From Nocardiopsis sp. FR4 (GTDB lineage Bacteria; Actinomycetota; Actinomycetes; Streptosporangiales; Streptosporangiaceae): a stretch of 64,000 nucleotides of DNA. Within the stretch, counting starts at the first letter, position 1. Each line of letters begins with the position of its first letter. The stretch lies in the NCBI RefSeq assembly GCF_009830945.1, contig NZ_VWVV01000010.1, forward strand, positions 124,001-188,000. The letters are read 5' to 3'. Both the position numbers and the translations under genes were made by a program. Positions 46,093 to 54,480 of the stretch are shown here, in pieces. The notes below the pieces were generated by a model. That model made no database searches. It saw only the letters and a list, made by a program, of their open reading frames with translations, and was not told the origin of the DNA.

Positions 46093-46539
46093 TCAGGCGG
46101 TGGCCCGCGGAGCGCGCAGGTGGGCGCGCTCCCTCAGCTCCTCCTCGTCGACCAATTCGAGCATGGGCCTGCCGGGAGCGCACATCATGGTGACAACGAA
46201 CTCCGTCGTCTCGTCGTCGAGGGCGTTGCCGTCCTGGTAGTGGATGGCGTCGCCGCCCGGCTCCCAGAAGGTTCCGCCGGCCTCGACGATGCGCTCGGGC
46301 TCACCCTCGAGTTCGAAGCGAACGGCACCCTTGATGACGTACCCGAAGGCCGGGCCGGAGTGACGGTGCGGCGGGGTGCCGGGGTCACCAGGCTCCCACT
46401 GGATGTGGATGGTCATCGCCGAGGCGCCCTCGGGAACGGTGATCGGCGAGGCGTCCTGGAGCATCTTCGCCGCGCGGGTCCAGCTGGGGCCGTCCGCGTC
46501 GCCGTGGCCGTGGTGGTCGTGCTGTGAGTTCTCCGACAC
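46093..46539 (-). CDS. Cupin-domain protein
   Basis: 148 residues, intact. His-rich N-terminus (HDHHGHGD), then cupin motif 1 PPHRHSGPAFGYVIKGAVRF (~57-76) with metal ligands, and motif 2 GGTFWEPGGDAIHYQD. A small metal-binding sensor or isomerase-type cupin. Its promoter is an ECF41-type site on the minus strand at 46658-46632. Confidence 0.88.
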   Translation of the reverse strand: MSENSQHDHHGHGDADGPSWTRAAKMLQDASPITVPEGASAMTIHIQWEPGDPGTPPHRHSGPAFGYVIKGAVRFELEGEPERIVEAGGTFWEPGGDAIHYQDGNALDDETTEFVVTMMCAPGRPMLELVDEEELRERAHLRAPRATA

Positions 46540-46631
46540 TGGGTCTCACCTTCCGTGGTTCCATCGTGCGCTGGCGACGCATCGTCCGCCGGCACGGTTC
46601 ATGTCCGGTCGTAAAGCCGCTTGATCCTTCT

Positions 46632-46658
46632 GACCAGGTGTCGGCCGGATCTGTGACA
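46632..46658 (-). promoter_or_regulatory. ECF41-type promoter, cupin gene
   Basis: On the minus strand TGTCACA (46658-46652), 16 nt, GGTC (46635-46632). About 90 nt before the cupin start. Confidence 0.75.
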
Positions 46659-46696
46659 AGGGATGGCAGGCCATCGCGTCCGGAGCCGGGGCGCGG

Positions 46697-46723
46697 TGTC
46701 ACAGGAACCGAACGCGTGCCGTC
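46697..46723 (+). promoter_or_regulatory. ECF41-type promoter, NmrA remnant
   Basis: TGTCACA (46697-46703), 16 nt, CGTC (46720-46723): the exact published consensus -10. It now precedes only a gene remnant. Confidence 0.75.
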
Positions 46724-46805
46724 CAGGTCCGATGAGCACGGTGGCATGGCAACGTCCGCCACCGACATCCGGCGGATCCACGCGCCCCTGACGGAAGAGA
46801 TCCAG

Positions 46806-46995
46806 ATGAGTCGTCGTCGCAGGTGCCGCCGGCCTGATCGGTTCCCGGACCGTCGCCGGGCTCTGGGACCACAGGGTGGAGGTCGTGCCGATCTCACACG
46901 GCGAAGGAGTCGACGTCGGCACCGGGAAAGGTATCGCCCCGGAGCTGCGGACGGCCGAGGTACTCGTGGACGTCACCGACGCCCCTCCCGAGACC
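46806..46995 (+). pseudogene. NmrA/SDR-type N-terminal remnant
   Basis: Near ATG 46806 the frame is disturbed, then reads GAAGLIGSRTVAGLWDHRVE and PELRTAEVLVDVTDAP. This is clearly related to the intact SDR at 52031 (GGTGLIGSKLVAKL ... ASAVVDVSNSP). It stops being homologous at ~46990, where an acyl-ligase-like C-terminus is joined. Confidence 0.65.
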
Positions 46996-47227
46996 AAACG
47001 TGCTCCTGTCGGTCGTCGACGCTGCCGCCGGGGAACGCGTCAAGGTGGGTGAGCGCGGCCAGGTGATCGTCAGTCACGTCAGCAAGTCCATGCTCATCCC
47101 CAACAACGCGGAACGCGACACGGCGGTCCGTGTGCGGCCGACCGGAGACCACGCAGGCGACGCCGTCGCGGACGTGGCGCCCGTGGCCGCGGTGAAAGGC
47201 GAGACCGTGATCGAGGGCGTGTACTGA
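46996..47227 (+). pseudogene. Acyl-AMP ligase-like C-terminal fragment
   Basis: The frame NVLLSVVDAAAGERVKVGER ... HVSKSMLIPNNAERDTA ... AAVKGETVIEGVY-stop resembles the C-terminus of the ligases that partner LuxC-type reductases, such as the phenazine-modifying EhpF group. The N-terminal ~350 residues are gone. The stop overlaps the next ATG by one base, as in an operon. Confidence 0.45.
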
Positions 47228-48290
47228 TGACGGTCGTGAAGGCCGACGGGCCGACGTACCTGGACGCGCTGGGCCCCAGCGGTCCTTGTCGGACGCTCGT
47301 ACCGAGCAGCGCGACGGACGTGTCCGGTACCGAGGTGACGCGACTGAGCCTGGTACCGCCGGTCTACGTCGACCGGGCCCTGGCCGTGCTGCGCAAGGCC
47401 GGGGCCGTACCGACGGCCGGCATGGACGCCCTCTTGGAAGCGGCCGCCGAGGAGTTCGCCAACGGCACCATCGGCGGTCTGGGAGTACGCGAGTACGAGC
47501 ACCTGGTGAGCCGCACCTCCGGCCCCCTGGCAGTGGTGCGCACCGCGACACGGGACACCGCGAGATTCGTCAGCCTGGCCCGTGCCTCGGCCGGCCGGGG
47601 CAGGCCGCGCGGGGCGGCGCGGGACCGTTGGGATCCGGCCCCCGGGTCCGGGCCTGCCGTATGGACCCGCCGGGGCGAGGTGTTCGCCGTCAATGCCTCC
47701 GGCAACCACCCCGGTGTCCACCGGTTGTGGCTGGAGGCACTGACGCTGGGCTACCGCGTCGCCGTACGTCCGTCCCGACGGGAGCCGTTCACTCCGCACC
47801 GCCTGGTCGGAGCCCTGCATCGGGCGGGCGTCCGGGAGGACCAGCTCGTGCTGCCGCCCACGGACCACCAGGCCGTCGGGGCGCTGATCCGCGGTGCGGA
47901 CCGCGCGGTGGTGTACGGCGGAGACGACATGGTCGCCCGGTACGCGAACGATGCCCGCGTGCTGCCGCAGGGACCCGGCCGGACCAAGATCCTCGTCACC
48001 GCGGACACGGACTGGCAGGAGTACCTCGATATCATCGTCGGTTCCGTCGCAGACGAGGGCGGCACCGCGTGCGTCAACGCTACCGCCGTCCTCGTCGAGG
48101 GCGATCCGGCGCCGCTCGCCGAGGCCGTCGCGGACCGCCTGTCCCGGCCGCCCGGTCCGCCGCCCAGGACACCCGGGCGGTACTCCCGGTGTGCCCGCTG
48201 AACCGGGCCCGCGCCCTCGACTCCTATCTACGGAAGGTGGCGGCGGGGACCCGCGCCTGGCTCGGCGGTGACGGCACCGTAGACGACCTC
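47227..48290 (+). pseudogene. LuxC/EhpG-like acyl-CoA (acyl) reductase, frameshifted and truncated
   Basis: From ATG 47227 the protein reads VFAVNASGNHPGVHRLWLEA, YRVAVRPSRREPFTPHRLVG and DEGGTACVNATAVLVEGDPA with the catalytic Cys, the pattern of aldehyde-dehydrogenase-superfamily acyl reductases. The main frame runs into a stop at 48201; the homologous end (VLPVCPLNRARALDSYLRKV, AGTRAWLGGDGTVDDLGDGS) is in another frame and then breaks off at ~48290. Non-functional as written. Confidence 0.6.
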
Positions 48291-48615
48291 GGGGACGGAA
48301 GTGCCCGCACGGGTCCGCCGCGGTGTGGTGGGCCATCGGAACACCTCCGGCTGGGGTGTCGTGGGCGGGGGGCGGCCCCACCGTGGGGCGTCCGCGTTGT
48401 GGAGTGCGGGCGTCTTGCCCGACACCGGGTACGCCTCCTGGTCCATGGCGGTTCTCGGTCCTGACCAGGTGCGCGACCGATCCGCGACGGCGGTTGTCGG
48501 AGAGTGGCCGGGTGACATGGTGTGCCAACGTGATGGCGGTGGAACGACCATCCGCCACAGCGTCCGTCCCCGGCCGCTTGTAGCATGGGGTGCACGAGGC
48601 CAGAAGGGATGACCC
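48291..48615. other. Gap upstream of the ECF41 sigma gene
   Basis: No coding frame of normal character and no (T/C)GTCACA-N16-(G/C)GTC element directed at the sigma gene. GAAGGGATG-type purines lie before ATG 48616. Confidence 0.5.
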
Positions 48616-49512
48616 ATGCACCCTGGCGCCCGACCCGGCACTCTGGACCAAGCGACGAGGGACTTCCTTTCGGCGCGCTCACGGCTTTTCGGCATCGCGT
48701 ACCGAATCCTGGGCAGTGCGGTGGAGGCCGAAGACATCGTGCAGGAGACCTGGCTTCGATGGCAGAAGACCGACCGTGCGAAGGTCAATGAGCCGCTCGC
48801 CTTCCTGACCACGGTCGCCACGAGGCTGGCGATCAACCTGGCCCAGTCCGCGCGGGTACGCCGGGAGTCCTACGTCGGACCCTGGCTTCCGGAGCCCGTC
48901 GACACCGCGCAGGATCCGCAGTTGGGCGCGGAGCGGGCCGAAGCCCTGGAAATGGCGGTGCTGCTCCTACTGGAGAGGCTGAATCCCCTGGAGCGAACCG
49001 CCTACGTGCTCCGGGAGGCGTTCGACTACCCCTACGGACGGGTCGCCGAGATCCTGGAGATCACCGAGGCCAACGCCCGTCAACTCGTGAGCCGCGGGCG
49101 CAGGCGCCTGGCCGCCGAGCGCAAGGAGCGCGTCACTCCGGCGGCCCATCGGCGGCTGCTGGAGGTCTTCCTCTCCGCCGCGCGAACGGGCGACCTGTCG
49201 GCGCTGGAGGACGTGCTCACCGCCGATGTCGTCAGCTACTCGGACGGAAACGGAATCCGCGGCGCATCCAAGATCCCGGTCGTCGGGCGGGCCCATGTCT
49301 CGCGGTACCTCGTGGCCCTCGCTCCGCGTTTCTGGCTGCAGTCCGAGATCCGGTGGGTCGAGGCGAACGGCCGGTCGGCCGTGCTGGTCTCGTCCGGCGG
49401 GGAGGCGGTCGCCCTGCTGACCGCCGGCATCTCGGCGGACGGCATCGAGCAGATCATGTGGGTGATGAACCCGGACAAGCTGAAGCCGTTCGTGGCCTCA
49501 CTGCGGGACTGA
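48616..49512 (+). CDS. ECF41-type RNA polymerase sigma factor (SigJ-like) with SnoaL-like extension
   Basis: 298 residues. Sigma2 (ARSRLFGIAYRILGSAVEAE, DIVQETWLRWQ), a linker with the ECF41 signature WLPEP (YVGPWLPEPV), sigma4 (LNPLERTAYVLREAFDYPYG, ITEANARQLVSRGRRRL), then a ~120-residue SnoaL_2-like C-terminal domain with DGNGIRG (the DGGG-type motif) and the ECF41 signature NPDKL at ~287-291. In this group the fused domain replaces an anti-sigma factor. It sits in the middle of at least seven matching promoters. Confidence 0.93.
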   Translation: MHPGARPGTLDQATRDFLSARSRLFGIAYRILGSAVEAEDIVQETWLRWQKTDRAKVNEPLAFLTTVATRLAINLAQSARVRRESYVGPWLPEPVDTAQDPQLGAERAEALEMAVLLLLERLNPLERTAYVLREAFDYPYGRVAEILEITEANARQLVSRGRRRLAAERKERVTPAAHRRLLEVFLSAARTGDLSALEDVLTADVVSYSDGNGIRGASKIPVVGRAHVSRYLVALAPRFWLQSEIRWVEANGRSAVLVSSGGEAVALLTAGISADGIEQIMWVMNPDKLKPFVASLRD

Positions 49513-49544
49513 CCGCGCCGCGGTCGGGGCTTCGAGGGACCGTC

Positions 49545-49571
49545 CGTCACATTTCCGGCTGCTCGGCGGTC
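49545..49571 (+). promoter_or_regulatory. ECF41-type promoter, OsmC/Ohr gene
   Basis: CGTCACA (49545-49551), 16 nt, GGTC (49568-49571). 60 nt before the GTG start. Confidence 0.7.
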
Positions 49572-49630
49572 ATTCAGCGGTCCCGGACCTCTGCCGGGAA
49601 CGCGCACTTCGACGACAACGGAGTCATGCC

Positions 49631-50109
49631 GTGACGGAGCGGATCCAGTTGTCCACCCTGCCGACCGAGAAGGACTACGACGGGGAGGAGTTCTCGCCCA
49701 TCTACACGACCACCGTGACCGTCCACGGCGGTGTGGCCTCACATGAACGGGCCTCCGGCCGGGCCCGCTCGTCCGACGGCGCCCTCGACCTCGACCTGCG
49801 GATGCCCGCCGAGCTGGGCGGTGACGGCCGGGGAACCAACCCCGAGCAGCTCTTCGCGGCGGGTTTCGCGGCGCGCTGAGCCTGCTGGCACGTCAGGAGG
49901 GCCTCGATCCGGCGGCGATCTCGATCGAGGCGACCGTCGCCTTCGGGCGGGACCCGGAGGACGGCGGCTATCTGCTGCATGTCGATCTGGTGGTGCGGTG
50001 GCCCGGAGCCGCTGCCGAGACGGTCGACGACCTGATCGAGAAGGCCGACGCGTTGTGTCCGTACGCGCGCATGGCCTGGCGGGGAACGCCGACCACCATC
50101 ACGTTGTGA
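49631..50109 (+). pseudogene. Ohr/OsmC-type peroxide reductase, internal deletion
   Basis: The first part reads YTTTVTVHGGVASHERASGR ... NPEQLFAAGFAA, then the frame ends at 49879. The second part (LSLLARQEGLDPAAISIEAT, ADALCPYARMAWRGTPTTITL split over the family C-terminus) is in another frame to TGA 50109. A deletion of about 13 nt removed the segment that should hold the first peroxidatic Cys (AAC-FHGAL). The resolving Cys (LCPYAR) remains. So this ECF41 target has lost function. Confidence 0.8.
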
Positions 50110-50124
50110 CACGTGTTCTGCCGC

Positions 50125-50151
50125 TGTCACAAACCGCCGCCTGACCCGGTC
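50125..50151 (+). promoter_or_regulatory. ECF41-type promoter, flavoprotein gene
   Basis: TGTCACA (50125-50131), 16 nt, GGTC (50148-50151). 35 nt before the GTG start. Confidence 0.75.
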
Positions 50152-50186
50152 CTACTCAGTGACCACCCATTGCGACTGGAGCAATC

Positions 50187-51917
50187 GTGCCTATCACCGA
50201 ACGACAAATTTCCACCACGGTGCTGGTGATCGGTACCGGAGGTTCCGGCCTTCGGGCCGCGATCGAACTGGCCGAGGCCGGTGTCGACGTCGTCTCCGTC
50301 GGCAAGCGCCCCAAAGGGGACACCCACACGTCCCTGGCCGCCGGGGGCATCAACGCGGCGCTGGCCACGATGGACCCCGAGGACTCCTGGCAGCAGCACG
50401 CCGCGGACACGCTCAAGGAGAGTTACCTCCTCGGCGACCCCCGTACGGCCGAGATCGTCACCCGGGGGGCGGCCCTGGGCATCGACGACCTGGAGCGTTA
50501 CGGCATGGAATTCGCCCGCGAAGGGGACGGCCGTATCTCCCAGCGCTTCTTCGGCGCCCACACGTTCCGCCGCACCGCCTTCGCCGGTGACTACACCGGT
50601 CTGGAGATCCAGCGCGCCCTCGTCCGGCGTGCGAGTCAGCTCGACATACCCGTGCTCGATACCGTGTACATCACACGGCTGCTGGTCCACGAAGGTGCCG
50701 TCTTCGGGGCCTACGGCTTCGACCTGAACAACGGCACCGGCTACCTCGTCCACGCGGACGCGGTCATCCTCGCGGCCGGCGGGCACACGCGCATCTGGCG
50801 CCGTACCTCCTCCCGGCGGGACGAGAACACCGGCGACTCCTTCCGTCTGGCGGTCGAGGCCGGGGCCCGCCTGCGCGACCCCGAGCTGGTGCAGTTCCAC
50901 CCGTCCGGGATCATCGAACCGGAGAACGCCGCTGGCACTCTGGTCAGCGAGGCCGCCCGCGGCGAGGGCGGCATCCTGCGCAACGCCCTCGGCGAGCGGT
51001 ACATGAACCGCTACGACCCCGAGCGCATGGAACTGTCCACCCGCGACCGCGTGGCCCTCGCCTCCTACACCGAGATCAAGGAAGGCCGCGGCACCCCCAA
51101 CGGCGGGGTCTGGCTGGACGTTTCCCATCTGCCCCGTCAGACGATCATGAACCGGCTGCCCCGGGTCTACCAGACACTCCTCGAACTGCAGATGCTCGAC
51201 ATCACCCGTGAACCCATCGAGGTCGCCCCCACGGCGCACTATTCGATGGGGGGCATCTGGGTCCGTCCCGAGGACCACGGCACCGACGTGCGCGGCCTGT
51301 ACGCCATCGGCGAGGCGTCCAGCGGACTGCACGGCGCCAACCGGCTGGGAGGCAACAGCCTGATCGAACTCCTCGTCTACGGCCGTATCACCGGTCAGGC
51401 TGCCGCCGCCTACTCGGAGTCGCTCACCGCGCAGCCCCGGTCCGCGACCGCCGTGGCCCAGGCGCGCGCCGACGTCGAGGAACTGCTCGCCGCCGACGGA
51501 CCCGAGAACGTCCGCGCGCTCCAGCGCGCGATCCGCAACACGATGACCGAGCACGCCGGCGTCGTCCGTAACGAAGAGGGCCTGCGCACCGGGCTGGCGG
51601 AACTGGACGCCATCGAGAAACGCATGCAGAACGTAGGGGTGCACCCCGACATCGCCGGCTTCCAGGACCTCGCCCACGCCTTCGACCTGAAGTCGGCCGC
51701 CCTCGCGGCCCGCGCCACTCTCGAAGCGGCGCTGGAACGCCGGGAGACCCGCGGGTGTCACAACCGCAGTGACTTCCCCGACATGGATCCCGCCCTCCGC
51801 GTGAACCTCGTCTGGTCCCCGACAACGGGAATCACCCGCGAGAGCATCCCAGCCATTCCGGACGAGATCGCGTCCCTCATGGCGGAAGTCTCCACCGACG
51901 GAAAGCTCGTCGAATAG
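50187..51917 (+). CDS. Solitary fumarate reductase/succinate dehydrogenase-type flavoprotein
   Basis: 576 residues. FAD loop VIGTGGSGLRAAIELAEAG, active-site HTSLAAGGINAAL, QFHPSGIIEPENAAGTLVSE, AHYSMGGIWV and GLHGANRLGGNSL are all conserved, as is the C-terminal Arg-rich domain (RETRGCHNRSDFPD). It belongs with FrdA/SdhA/NadB. The iron-sulfur and membrane subunits are absent, so it may be an L-aspartate-oxidase-like or soluble reductase. GTG 50187. Driven by an ECF41-type promoter. Confidence 0.85.
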   Translation: MPITERQISTTVLVIGTGGSGLRAAIELAEAGVDVVSVGKRPKGDTHTSLAAGGINAALATMDPEDSWQQHAADTLKESYLLGDPRTAEIVTRGAALGIDDLERYGMEFAREGDGRISQRFFGAHTFRRTAFAGDYTGLEIQRALVRRASQLDIPVLDTVYITRLLVHEGAVFGAYGFDLNNGTGYLVHADAVILAAGGHTRIWRRTSSRRDENTGDSFRLAVEAGARLRDPELVQFHPSGIIEPENAAGTLVSEAARGEGGILRNALGERYMNRYDPERMELSTRDRVALASYTEIKEGRGTPNGGVWLDVSHLPRQTIMNRLPRVYQTLLELQMLDITREPIEVAPTAHYSMGGIWVRPEDHGTDVRGLYAIGEASSGLHGANRLGGNSLIELLVYGRITGQAAAAYSESLTAQPRSATAVAQARADVEELLAADGPENVRALQRAIRNTMTEHAGVVRNEEGLRTGLAELDAIEKRMQNVGVHPDIAGFQDLAHAFDLKSAALAARATLEAALERRETRGCHNRSDFPDMDPALRVNLVWSPTTGITRESIPAIPDEIASLMAEVSTDGKLVE

Positions 51918-51958
51918 CGGCCCTCCGGCCGAGAGGACCGCTTCACGCACAGCTCCCG

Positions 51959-51985
51959 TGTCACAGAAGACGTTCGTACTCGGTC
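51959..51985 (+). promoter_or_regulatory. ECF41-type promoter, NmrA-type SDR gene
   Basis: TGTCACA (51959-51965), 16 nt, GGTC (51982-51985). 45 nt before the start. Confidence 0.75.
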
Positions 51986-52030
51986 TTCCCCAGTGTGAAC
52001 GACACCGTACATCTCGAAAGGATCGTCACC

Positions 52031-52777
52031 ATGAAGGTCGTAGTCATCGGCGGTACCGGACTGATCGGCTCGAAGCTGGTGGCCAAGCTCAATGAGCACG
52101 GGCACGATGCGGTACCGGCCGCCCCGAACACCGGCGTCAACACGATCACGGGCGAGGGGCTGGCCGAGGTCCTGACCGGTGCGTCGGCCGTGGTCGACGT
52201 GTCCAACTCGCCGTCCTTCGAGGACGACGCCGTGATGGAGTTCTTCCGGACCTCGACCACCAATCTCCTCAAGGCGGAGGCGGACGCGGGTGTGACCCAC
52301 CACGTGGCGCTCTCCGTGGTCGGCACGGAGCGGCTGCAGGAAAGCGGCTACTTCCGCGCCAAGCAGGCGCAGGAGACCCTGATCAAGGAGTCCGGCATCC
52401 CGTACTCCATCGTTCACGCCACGCAGTTCTTCGAGTTCATGAAGGGCATCGCCGAGGCGGCGACCGAGGGTGACACCGTCCGGCTGGCCCCGGTCAAGAT
52501 CCGTCCCGTCTCCTCCCACGACGTGGCCGCCGCGGTCGGCCGCACCGCGGTCGGTGGCCCCGTCAACGGGGTCGTGGAGATCGCCGGTCCCGACGAGTTC
52601 CAGCTCGACGAGCTGATCCGCAGGGGCCTGGCCGCCAAGAAGGACCCGCGCAAGGTCGTGACCGACGTGCACGCCCCGTACTTCGGTGCGGAGTTGAAGG
52701 AGACCACGCTGCTCCCCGGTCCGGACGCGAACATCGGCGCGACCCGGTTCGCCGACTGGCTCGCCCAGCAGAGCTGA
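52031..52777 (+). CDS. NmrA-like NAD(P)-binding SDR family protein
   Basis: 248 residues, atypical SDR: Rossmann loop VVIGGTGLIGSKLVAKLNEH at the N-terminus, later HHVALSVVGTERLQESGYFR and YSIVHATQFFEFMKG. No classical YxxxK site. These proteins can be quinone reductases or redox sensors and are the 'epimerase/oxidoreductase' partners of ECF41 genes. ATG 52031 has GAAAGGA 9 nt upstream. A decayed relative is at 46.8 kb. Confidence 0.9.
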   Translation: MKVVVIGGTGLIGSKLVAKLNEHGHDAVPAAPNTGVNTITGEGLAEVLTGASAVVDVSNSPSFEDDAVMEFFRTSTTNLLKAEADAGVTHHVALSVVGTERLQESGYFRAKQAQETLIKESGIPYSIVHATQFFEFMKGIAEAATEGDTVRLAPVKIRPVSSHDVAAAVGRTAVGGPVNGVVEIAGPDEFQLDELIRRGLAAKKDPRKVVTDVHAPYFGAELKETTLLPGPDANIGATRFADWLAQQS

Positions 52778-52786
52778 GTCGGCGTG

Positions 52787-52810
52787 CGGCGGGCCCTCGA
52801 GGGCCCGCCG
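52787..52810 (+). terminator. Terminator after the SDR gene
   Basis: A 24-nt perfect palindrome centred on CTCGAG, 10 nt after the stop. A second stem (CCTGCCG/CGGCAGG, 52825-52848) follows. Together they insulate the SDR from the convergent NADH dehydrogenase gene. Confidence 0.75.
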
Positions 52811-52917
52811 ACAGACGGATGGGGCCTGCCGCACCGCGGCACGGCAGGTCCCTCTTCACCTCCGGCACAGACGGCAGAGTCCCGGCGGTCACCGGCGGTA
52901 CCCGGCGGCGGACACGC

Positions 52918-54249
52918 TCAGTGTGACTCCTGCCGCCGAGGCTCACCGCTGGAGACGAAGGCGTCCCTCGGGTGCTGGACCGAGGCGAGAGAGACGATGT
53001 CGCGGCCGTAGAGGGCGGCGGTCGCCCACACGGCGAACACCCTCGCTTTGCGTTCCCAGCTCGGCACGGCCAGGACGTGGTAGCCGCGGTGCATCAGCCA
53101 GGCCGGAAAACCCTTGACGACCAGGCGTCGGTACTGGAAGATGCCACGGCCCAAGCCGAGCGTGGCCACCACCCCCAGGCTCTGGTGCACGTAGTTCCTG
53201 GTCGGCCAACCACGCAGGGACGCCAGGATGTTCTTCGCAAGGCGCTTGCCCTGACGCACCGCGTGCTGGGCGTTGGGCACCGTGCGGGCGTCCGGTCGGC
53301 CCGCAGCGAGATCGGGCACCGAGGCGTCGTCACCGGCCGCCCAGACGTCCGGCACGGCCTCGGTCTCCGTGCCCACCCGGAGATCCGCGCGCACCCTCAG
53401 CAGGCCGCGCTCGTCGACCGGGAGGTCGGTGTGATTATGCACGATCGGGTTGGAGGCGTTGCCCGCCGTCCACACGAGCAGACCCGAGTCGTACTCCGTT
53501 CCGTCGGACAGCACGACTCGTCCGCTCTCGGTGGAGAGAAGCCGAGTGTTCAGATGGACGCGCGCACCTCGCTTCTCCAGGGAGCGGACCACCCACTCAC
53601 CGGGCCGGTCGGTGACCTCGGGCAGTATGCGGCCCCGCGCCTCGACCAGGTGGAAGGCGAGTTCCTCCGCCTTGATCTCCGGATAGTGCTTGAGCAGCGC
53701 GGACGCCAGGCCCAGCAGTTCGCCGAAGCCCTCCACCCCGGAGAAGCCGCCGCCGACGACGGTGACGGTGAGCAGCCTGCGCCGTTCCGGCCCGTCCGGC
53801 AGCGTCGCCGCGCGGTCGAACGACGTGAGCAGCCGGTCGCGGATCGCCACGGCCTCCTCGACGTGTTTGAGTCCGTACGCCTGCTCGCGCAGCCCCGGGA
53901 TCGGGAAGGTGCGGGTGACGGCTCCCGCCGTCACCACCAGCGTGTCGTAATGCAGATCGAACTCCGGCCCGGATTGCGGCCGGATCGTCACGGTGTGCGC
54001 GGCGTTGCGGATCTCCGTCACCGCGCCCGCGATCAGACTGGTCCGGTGCAGATGCCGCCGGAGCGACACCGCGGCGTGACGCGCCTCCACCGACCCCGCG
54101 ACCACCTCGGGCAGGAAGGGCTGATACGTCATGTAGGGGCGCGGGTCGACCACGGTGACCCGTGCCTCGTCGCGTCGCAGCTTCTTCTCAAGACCCCACG
54201 CGGTGTAGAAACCCGCATAGCCGCCGCCCACGATCAAGATCTCACGCAT
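52918..54249 (-). CDS. ndh: Type II NADH dehydrogenase (NDH-2)
   Basis: 443 residues. FAD loop ILIVGGGYAGFYTAWGLEKK, NAD loop VTVVGGGFSGVEGFGELLGL, VWAAGDDASVPD and NAQHAVRQGKRLAKNI are typical of single-subunit, non-proton-pumping NADH:quinone oxidoreductases attached to the inner membrane. The C-terminal amphipathic part (FPAWLMHRGYHVLAVPSWER) is the membrane-binding side. ECF41-type promoter at 54380-54354, about 100 nt upstream. Confidence 0.9.
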   Translation of the reverse strand: MREILIVGGGYAGFYTAWGLEKKLRRDEARVTVVDPRPYMTYQPFLPEVVAGSVEARHAAVSLRRHLHRTSLIAGAVTEIRNAAHTVTIRPQSGPEFDLHYDTLVVTAGAVTRTFPIPGLREQAYGLKHVEEAVAIRDRLLTSFDRAATLPDGPERRRLLTVTVVGGGFSGVEGFGELLGLASALLKHYPEIKAEELAFHLVEARGRILPEVTDRPGEWVVRSLEKRGARVHLNTRLLSTESGRVVLSDGTEYDSGLLVWTAGNASNPIVHNHTDLPVDERGLLRVRADLRVGTETEAVPDVWAAGDDASVPDLAAGRPDARTVPNAQHAVRQGKRLAKNILASLRGWPTRNYVHQSLGVVATLGLGRGIFQYRRLVVKGFPAWLMHRGYHVLAVPSWERKARVFAVWATAALYGRDIVSLASVQHPRDAFVSSGEPRRQESH

Positions 54250-54353
54250 GGTGTCCTACCTTCTCGCTCGGGTCTGAACTGGCGTTCGTGAAATCGGTGA
54301 GCCCGGGGGCCCTGGGTATGGCCGTCCTCTGTTCTCCTCGACTTCGACTCTTA

Positions 54354-54380
54354 GACCGGTCATCGCCGTCCCGTGTGACA
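54354..54380 (-). promoter_or_regulatory. ECF41-type promoter, ndh gene
   Basis: On the minus strand TGTCACA (54380-54374), 16 nt, GGTC (54357-54354). The -35 overlaps the outer bases of a large hairpin. Confidence 0.75.
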
Positions 54381-54429
54381 GAAGCGGCACCGGGCCGGGC
54401 CCATACGCGGTCGCCGGTGCCGCTTCTGT
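54378..54429. terminator. Large hairpin at the edge of the IS3 remnant
   Basis: A 16-bp perfect stem, arms 54378-54393 (ACAGAAGCGGCACCGG) and 54414-54429, with a 20-nt loop. It can act as a terminator or may be an element-end structure. Confidence 0.6.
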
Positions 54430-54480
54430 GTCTCGTTCCGGGTGTGATGGAGGCTCTCAAACCTGGGAAGGACGAGAGTC

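Noticed and set aside
48500-48540. GTGACATGG as a sigma-gene promoter
   Set aside because: Neither orientation gives a (G/C)GTC element at 16 nt.
50105-50112. TGTGACA (minus-strand TGTCACA) after the Ohr pseudogene
   Set aside because: At 16 nt the -10 reads CGTT and it points into the pseudogene with no gene to drive.
51756-51782. TGTCACA inside the FrdA-type gene
   Set aside because: It lies within coding sequence 270 nt before the next gene, and the -10 position reads CGAC.
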